Source: Bradyrhizobium sp. CCGE-LA001 (GTDB lineage Bacteria; Pseudomonadota; Alphaproteobacteria; Rhizobiales; Xanthobacteraceae). Taken from it: a DNA stretch of 64,000 bases. Numbering within the stretch: the first letter of the stretch is position 1; each line of letters starts with the position of its first letter. The notes under the pieces are model-generated. The model ran no database searches. It was not told the origin of the DNA and was given only the letters and a program-made list of their open reading frames with translations. Below are positions 59,895 through 64,000 of this stretch, one piece after another. Made by a program: the position numbers and the translations under genes. Location: positions 2,597,501 through 2,661,500 of the forward strand of contig NZ_CP013949.1 of NCBI RefSeq assembly GCF_000296215.2, given 5' to 3'.

Positions 59895-60845
59895 ATGCTG
59901 AACTTCGTCGTTCGGCGGCTGCTCGCCATGCTGCCGGTTCTGCTCGCCGTGTCGCTGCTGACCTTCCTGATCGCGTCGCTGCTGCCGGGCGATCTTGCGC
60001 TCGTCATTCTCGGCGATCAGGCGACGCCGGAGAATGTCGCGGCGCTGCGCCGTGACATGGGGCTCGATCAGCCGCTGTGGTGGCGCTATCTCAGCTGGCT
60101 CGGCCATGTCTTGCAGGGCGATCTCGGCCGTTCCTTCCGCACCGGCCAGACGGTGCTCCAGGCGGTGGCCGAGCGCATCCCGGTCTCGCTGCAGTTGATG
60201 CTGATGGCCGAGTTCATCGGGCTCCTGATCGGCGTGCCGCTTGCGATTGCCTGCGCCGCGCGTGCCGGCGGCGCGTTCGACCGCTTCATGACCGGCGGCG
60301 CTTTCGCCATGCTGTCGATGCCGTCTTTTCTGACTGCGATCCTGCTGATCTATCTGTTCGCGGTCGAGCTGCGCTGGCTGCCGGCGACGGGCTACGTGCC
60401 GTTCAGCGAGGCGCCGCTGGCAAACCTGCGCTTCTTCGTGCTGCCGGCGCTGACGCTGGCGCTGGCGGAATGGCCGGGGATCATGCGGGTGCTGCGCTCC
60501 GACATGATCGCAACCTTGCAGGAGGATTACATCGCGCTCGCCAAGGCCAAGGGTCTCACGCCCGCGCGCATCCTGTTCGTGCACGCGCTCAAACCCTCGT
60601 CGCTGACGCTGGTGACGGTGACGGGAATCAATATCGGCCGCCTGCTCGGCGGCACGCTGATCGTGGAATCGATTTTTGCGCTGCCCGGTATCGGCCGGCT
60701 GCTGGTCGGCGCGATCTACACCCGCGACCTCGTCATCCTCCAGGGCGTGGTGCTGCTGGTCGCCTGCGGCTTCGTCATCGTGAACTTCATCGTCGACATG
60801 CTCTACGCCGTGCTCGACCCCAGGATCCGCCATGGCCACGCTTGA
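59895..60845 (+). CDS. ABC transporter permease, DppB type
   Basis: A 316-aa protein with six membrane helices. It starts with the DppB-typical LNFVVRRLLAMLPVLLAVSLLTF (in part) and carries RNxxL-like LRSDMIATLQEDYIALAKAKG before the ATPase-contact EAA loop. It overlaps the next permease gene by 14 bases. Confidence 0.95.
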   Translation: MLNFVVRRLLAMLPVLLAVSLLTFLIASLLPGDLALVILGDQATPENVAALRRDMGLDQPLWWRYLSWLGHVLQGDLGRSFRTGQTVLQAVAERIPVSLQLMLMAEFIGLLIGVPLAIACAARAGGAFDRFMTGGAFAMLSMPSFLTAILLIYLFAVELRWLPATGYVPFSEAPLANLRFFVLPALTLALAEWPGIMRVLRSDMIATLQEDYIALAKAKGLTPARILFVHALKPSSLTLVTVTGINIGRLLGGTLIVESIFALPGIGRLLVGAIYTRDLVILQGVVLLVACGFVIVNFIVDMLYAVLDPRIRHGHA

Positions 60846-61701
60846 GCTGTCACTTCAAGACGAGGCCGTGTCGGCGCCCGTTCGCCGGCGCAAGCTCGGC
60901 GTCCTGTTCTGGCTCGCGAGTTGTTGGCTTGCGATCATTCTCGCACTTGCGATCCTCGCGCCGGTGCTGCCGCTGCAGAACCCTGTCGACATGGACATGC
61001 TGGAGCGCCGTGCCGCGTTCTCTAGAGAGCATTGGCTCGGCACCGACGGGCTCGGGCGCGACGAGCTGGCCCGGCTGATCTTCGGCGCGCGCGTCTCGCT
61101 GACGGTCGGGCTGATCGCGCCGATGATCAGTCTCGTTTTCGGCGGCGCCCTCGGCCTCTTTGCCGGCTATTTCCGCGGCCGGTTCGAGACGCTGGTGGTC
61201 GGCAGCATGGACGTGCTGCTGGCCTTTCCGCCGCTCATCTTCGCGCTCGCCGTGACGGCCTATCTCGGCCAATCCGTTCCCAATCTCACCATGATCCTCG
61301 GCGTGCTAGGGATTCCCGCCTTCATGCGCGTGGCACGCGCGGCGACGCTGACGCTGGCGCGGCGCGAATTCGTGATCGCCGCGGAGGCGTTGGGCGCCAG
61401 CCATGCCCGCATCATCCTGCGCGAGCTGCTGCCGAACGTGATCCTGCCGCTGCTCGCCTTCTTCCTGCTCGGCGTCGCCGTCACCATCGTGGTCGAGGGT
61501 GCGCTGTCGTTTCTCGGCCTTGGCGTGCCGCCGCCGATGGCGAGCTGGGGCAGCATGATCGGTGAGGGACGCGAGAGTCTCGACGTGGCGCCGCGGCTCG
61601 CCTTCCTGCCGGCAACGGGGCTGTTCCTGACCGTGCTGGCCTTCAACCTCGTCGGTGATACTTTGCGGGCGCTGACCGACCCGCGTCAGGGGGCGCTGTG
61701 A
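60832..61701 (+). CDS. ABC transporter permease, DppC type
   Basis: A 289-aa protein with an N-terminal cytoplasmic tail, an early helix, the periplasmic HWLGTDGLGRDELARLIFGA motif and the EAA loop EFVIAAEALGASHARII. It pairs with the DppB-type subunit to form the channel. Starts inside the upstream gene and overlaps the downstream ATPase gene. Confidence 0.95.
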   Translation: MATLELSLQDEAVSAPVRRRKLGVLFWLASCWLAIILALAILAPVLPLQNPVDMDMLERRAAFSREHWLGTDGLGRDELARLIFGARVSLTVGLIAPMISLVFGGALGLFAGYFRGRFETLVVGSMDVLLAFPPLIFALAVTAYLGQSVPNLTMILGVLGIPAFMRVARAATLTLARREFVIAAEALGASHARIILRELLPNVILPLLAFFLLGVAVTIVVEGALSFLGLGVPPPMASWGSMIGEGRESLDVAPRLAFLPATGLFLTVLAFNLVGDTLRALTDPRQGAL

Positions 61702-62690
61702 GCGGCCCGCTGCTGATCATCGAGGACGTCGCGGTCGAGCTGCCGACGCCACGCGGAAACCTGCGCGCCGTCGATCATGTCGATCTCGCGCTTAACGCCG
61801 GCCGCACGCTCGGCATCGTCGGCGAATCCGGCTGCGGCAAGACCATGCTGTCGCGCGCGGTGCTTCAGCTGCTGCCGAAGAAGGCAAAACTCACCGGACG
61901 CGTGATGTTCGACGGCGAGGATCTGGTGCGGCTCGATCCAGAACGCTTGCGCCGTCTGCGCGGGCGCGATCTCGCCGTCGTGTTCCAGGATCCCATGACC
62001 TCGCTCAACCCGGTGCTGACCATCGGCACCCAGTTGATGGAGACGATCCAGGAGCATCTCGAGCTGGATGCGCCGGCGGCGAAGAAGCGCAGCATCGAGC
62101 TGCTCGCCGCCGTCGGCATTCCGGCGCCGGAGCAGCGGCTCGCGCAATATCCGCATCAATGCTCCGGCGGCATGCGCCAGCGCATTGCGATCGCAATTGC
62201 GCTGTCCTGCGAGCCGAAGCTCTTGATCGCGGATGAGCCGACGACGGCGCTCGACGTCACCATCCAGGCGCAGATCCTCGATCTGCTGGCCCGTGAGCAG
62301 CGCCGCCGGCACATGGCAATGATCATCATTACACATGATCTCGGAGTCGTCGCCGGCCGCGCCGACGAGGTCGCGGTGATGTATGCGGGCAGGGTGGTGG
62401 AGCGTGCGCCGACATCTGCACTCTTCAAGCGCATGCACATGCCCTACACCGAGGCGCTGCTGGCGGCGATTCCGAAGCTGGAGGCCGCACCGCATACGCC
62501 CCTGCCTGCGATCTCCGGCCGCCCGCCCGATCCGACGCGGCCGCTGAAGGGCTGCTCCTTTGCGCCGCGCTGCCGCTATGCCGCGGGGCGCTGCCATGAG
62601 GCCAAGCCCGAGCTGAAGGGCGCCGAGATGGCCGGTCATCTCTATGCCTGCTTCCATCCGATCCGGATGGCCGAGGGGATCGGCGCATGA
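61698..62690 (+). CDS. ABC transporter ATP-binding protein, DppD type
   Basis: A 330-aa ATPase from GTG 61698 (GTGA overlap with the permease stop). Walker A GESGCGKT, signature CSGGMRQRIAIA, Walker B LLIADEPTTALD, and the oligopeptide-type C-terminal Fe-S/zinc-like cysteine region (GCSFAPRCRYAAGRCHE) are present. Works with the DppF-type ATPase. Confidence 0.95.
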   Translation: MSGPLLIIEDVAVELPTPRGNLRAVDHVDLALNAGRTLGIVGESGCGKTMLSRAVLQLLPKKAKLTGRVMFDGEDLVRLDPERLRRLRGRDLAVVFQDPMTSLNPVLTIGTQLMETIQEHLELDAPAAKKRSIELLAAVGIPAPEQRLAQYPHQCSGGMRQRIAIAIALSCEPKLLIADEPTTALDVTIQAQILDLLAREQRRRHMAMIIITHDLGVVAGRADEVAVMYAGRVVERAPTSALFKRMHMPYTEALLAAIPKLEAAPHTPLPAISGRPPDPTRPLKGCSFAPRCRYAAGRCHEAKPELKGAEMAGHLYACFHPIRMAEGIGA

Positions 62691-63658
62691 TGCAACTTGC
62701 CGTGCGCCCCGCGCCGCTGCTCAACGTCGACAATCTCGTGGTCGAATATGGCCTCGGCAACAAGACGGTGCATGCCGTCTCAGGCGTCAGCCTCGAGGTC
62801 GCGCGCGGCGAGACGCTGGGGCTGGTCGGCGAATCCGGCTGCGGCAAGTCGACGCTGGGGCGCGCGGTGCTGCAATTGCGCCGCGCCAAATCCGGCCAGG
62901 TGATGTTTGACGGCGAGGATCTGACCGCAATGCAGGGCGAGGCGCTGCGCAAGATGCGTCGCCGCGTGCAGCTGATCTTCCAGGATCCGATCGCCTCGCT
63001 CAATCCGCGCCGGCGCATCGGCGACATCGTGGCAGAGCCGTTGATTATCGCCGGCGTCAAGGATGCCGCCGAGCGCAAAAGACGCGTTCACGAGGTGCTC
63101 TCCGCGGTCGGGCTCGATCCTGATCTCGTGGCGGGCCGCCTGCCGCATGAATTCTCCGGCGGCCAGTGCCAGCGCATCTGCATCGCGCGCGCGCTGGTGC
63201 TCAATCCCGAGTTCATCGTCTGCGACGAGCCGGTGTCGGCGCTCGACGTCTCCATCCGGGCGCAGATCCTCAATCTGCTGGAAGAGATGAAGGCGCGCTT
63301 CGGTCTGACGCTGCTGTTCATCGCGCATGATCTCGCAGTCGTGAAAGCCGTCAGCGACCGTGTCGCGGTGATGTATCTCGGCCGGCTCTGCGAGGTCGGG
63401 CCCTCGGAGCAGTTGTTCGCAAAGCCTGCACATCCCTATACCGGGCTGCTGTTGCAGGCGATCCCGGTGCCCGATCCGGACGTGCGTCCCGCCGAGAGTG
63501 TGGCGGCCGGCGAGCCGCCATCGCCGATTGCGCCGCCGTCCGGCTGCCGCTTCCGCACCCGCTGCCCGCGCGCCGATCAGCAATGCAGCGCGGAGATACC
63601 GGAGTTGCGCGAGGTCGCGCCCGGCCAGTTCGCCGCTTGCCACCATCCGCTGGCCTGA
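62687..63658 (+). CDS. ABC transporter ATP-binding protein, DppF type
   Basis: A 323-aa ATPase starting in the upstream stop (ATGA overlap). Walker A GESGCGKST, signature FSGGQCQRICIARA, Walker B FIVCDEPVSALD, and the same C-terminal cysteine motif (GCRFRTRCPRADQQC). Last gene of the transporter operon, which is complete: receptor, two permeases, two ATPases. Confidence 0.95.
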   Translation: MMQLAVRPAPLLNVDNLVVEYGLGNKTVHAVSGVSLEVARGETLGLVGESGCGKSTLGRAVLQLRRAKSGQVMFDGEDLTAMQGEALRKMRRRVQLIFQDPIASLNPRRRIGDIVAEPLIIAGVKDAAERKRRVHEVLSAVGLDPDLVAGRLPHEFSGGQCQRICIARALVLNPEFIVCDEPVSALDVSIRAQILNLLEEMKARFGLTLLFIAHDLAVVKAVSDRVAVMYLGRLCEVGPSEQLFAKPAHPYTGLLLQAIPVPDPDVRPAESVAAGEPPSPIAPPSGCRFRTRCPRADQQCSAEIPELREVAPGQFAACHHPLA

Positions 63659-63733
63659 ACTAAGACCGGTTTGTCTCGCCTTGCCGGCCATGGCATGGTG
63701 ACGCGACAACGAGAAGCATGCGGGAGGACGCCG

Positions 63734-64000
63734 ATGAAGAGTTTCAAGGTTGCCGATTTCAAGGCGCCGCTGCAGGAGGTCGACGAGGCGACGCCGCAGC
63801 CGTCGGGCACGCAGGTGCTGATCAAGGTCAAGGCCGCCGGCGTCTGCCACAGCGACCTCCACATCTGGGAGGGTGGCTACGATCTCGGCCATGGCCGCAA
63901 GCCGCTGTCGCTGAAGGATCGCGGCATCAACCTGCCGCTGACCATGGGCCATGAGACCGTCGGTGAGGTTCTCGCTTTCGGTCCCGATGTGAAGCCGACC
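63734..64000 (+). CDS. Zinc-dependent alcohol dehydrogenase, MDR family (5' part only)
   Basis: 89 residues are visible before the window ends. The ribosome binding site is GGGAGGAC before ATG 63734. The catalytic zinc motif GVCHSDLHIWEGGYD and MGHETVGEV (Cys37, His67-type positions of the family) mark a GroES-like medium-chain dehydrogenase. It should oxidise an alcohol with NAD(P). The cofactor-binding half is outside the window. Confidence 0.9.
   Translation, partial: MKSFKVADFKAPLQEVDEATPQPSGTQVLIKVKAAGVCHSDLHIWEGGYDLGHGRKPLSLKDRGINLPLTMGHETVGEVLAFGPDVKPT

Overview
The window is a chromosomal segment of a Bradyrhizobium-type alphaproteobacterium. The evidence is the gene order fixK2 - receiver gene - fixJ - fixL / usp - CBS - fixNOQP - fixGHIS, which is the arrangement known from Bradyrhizobium diazoefficiens. 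Product lengths also fit that genus: FixL is 505 aa from a TTG start with haem ligand His200 and Arg220, FixK2 is 232 aa with Cys183, and FixN is 549 aa. The DNA is GC-rich and carries several families of short palindromic intergenic repeats of the kind common in that genus. No tRNA, rRNA, insertion sequence, prophage or CRISPR array was seen.

Layout. 1-3.8 kb: the 5' part of a fused indolepyruvate:ferredoxin oxidoreductase-type gene, then a hotdog-fold-like protein and a cysteine hydrolase. 3.8-10 kb: a leftward block made of a molybdenum hydroxylase pair (2Fe-2S subunit and large subunit), an intrinsic terminator, and a reduced sulfur-oxidation set (FCSD-type flavoprotein, SoxX, SoxY, SoxZ, SoxA) without soxB or soxCD. 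10.3-18.1 kb: an HpnP-like B12 radical SAM enzyme, a membrane-anchored 727-aa protein with a phospholipase A2-like His-Asp motif, an MFS exporter, two small stress-type genes and a calcium/proton exchanger. 18.4-22.5 kb: an accessory cluster of exported or membrane-anchored proteins (coiled coil plus Sel1-like, orphan TAXI receptor, VasI/TagO-like, DsrE-like). 22.6-35.2 kb: an SDR protein without the usual catalytic Tyr, trans-aconitate methyltransferase, a TRAP transporter with fused DctQM, a glycosyltransferase, an ABC exporter, a glycogen-debranching-type enzyme, a PRC-barrel protein and an MFS protein.

35.2-48.4 kb is the microaerobic respiration island. FixL senses O2 and phosphorylates FixJ. 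FixJ activates fixK2, with a candidate FixJ site directly upstream. FixK2 then activates fixNOQP and fixGHIS through palindromic TTGA-N6-TCAA boxes found upstream of fixN and fixG. fixNOQP encodes the high-affinity cbb3 oxidase, and fixGHIS supplies its copper loading and assembly.

48.4-64 kb: MFS, cupin, a small exported protein, a thioredoxin-fold protein, a LysR regulator divergent from a patatin phospholipase, an MpaB-type DUF2236 protein, glycogen synthase, a CaiB-type CoA-transferase, a complete Dpp/Opp-type peptide ABC transporter and the start of a zinc alcohol dehydrogenase.

Most genes are ordinary family members. The parts I find least explained are the PLA2-like membrane protein (12179-14362), the soxB-less Sox block with an atypical SoxY C-terminus and a terminator just before it, and the 18.4-22.5 kb envelope cluster. 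All functions are inferred by reading the sequence; no database search was run.
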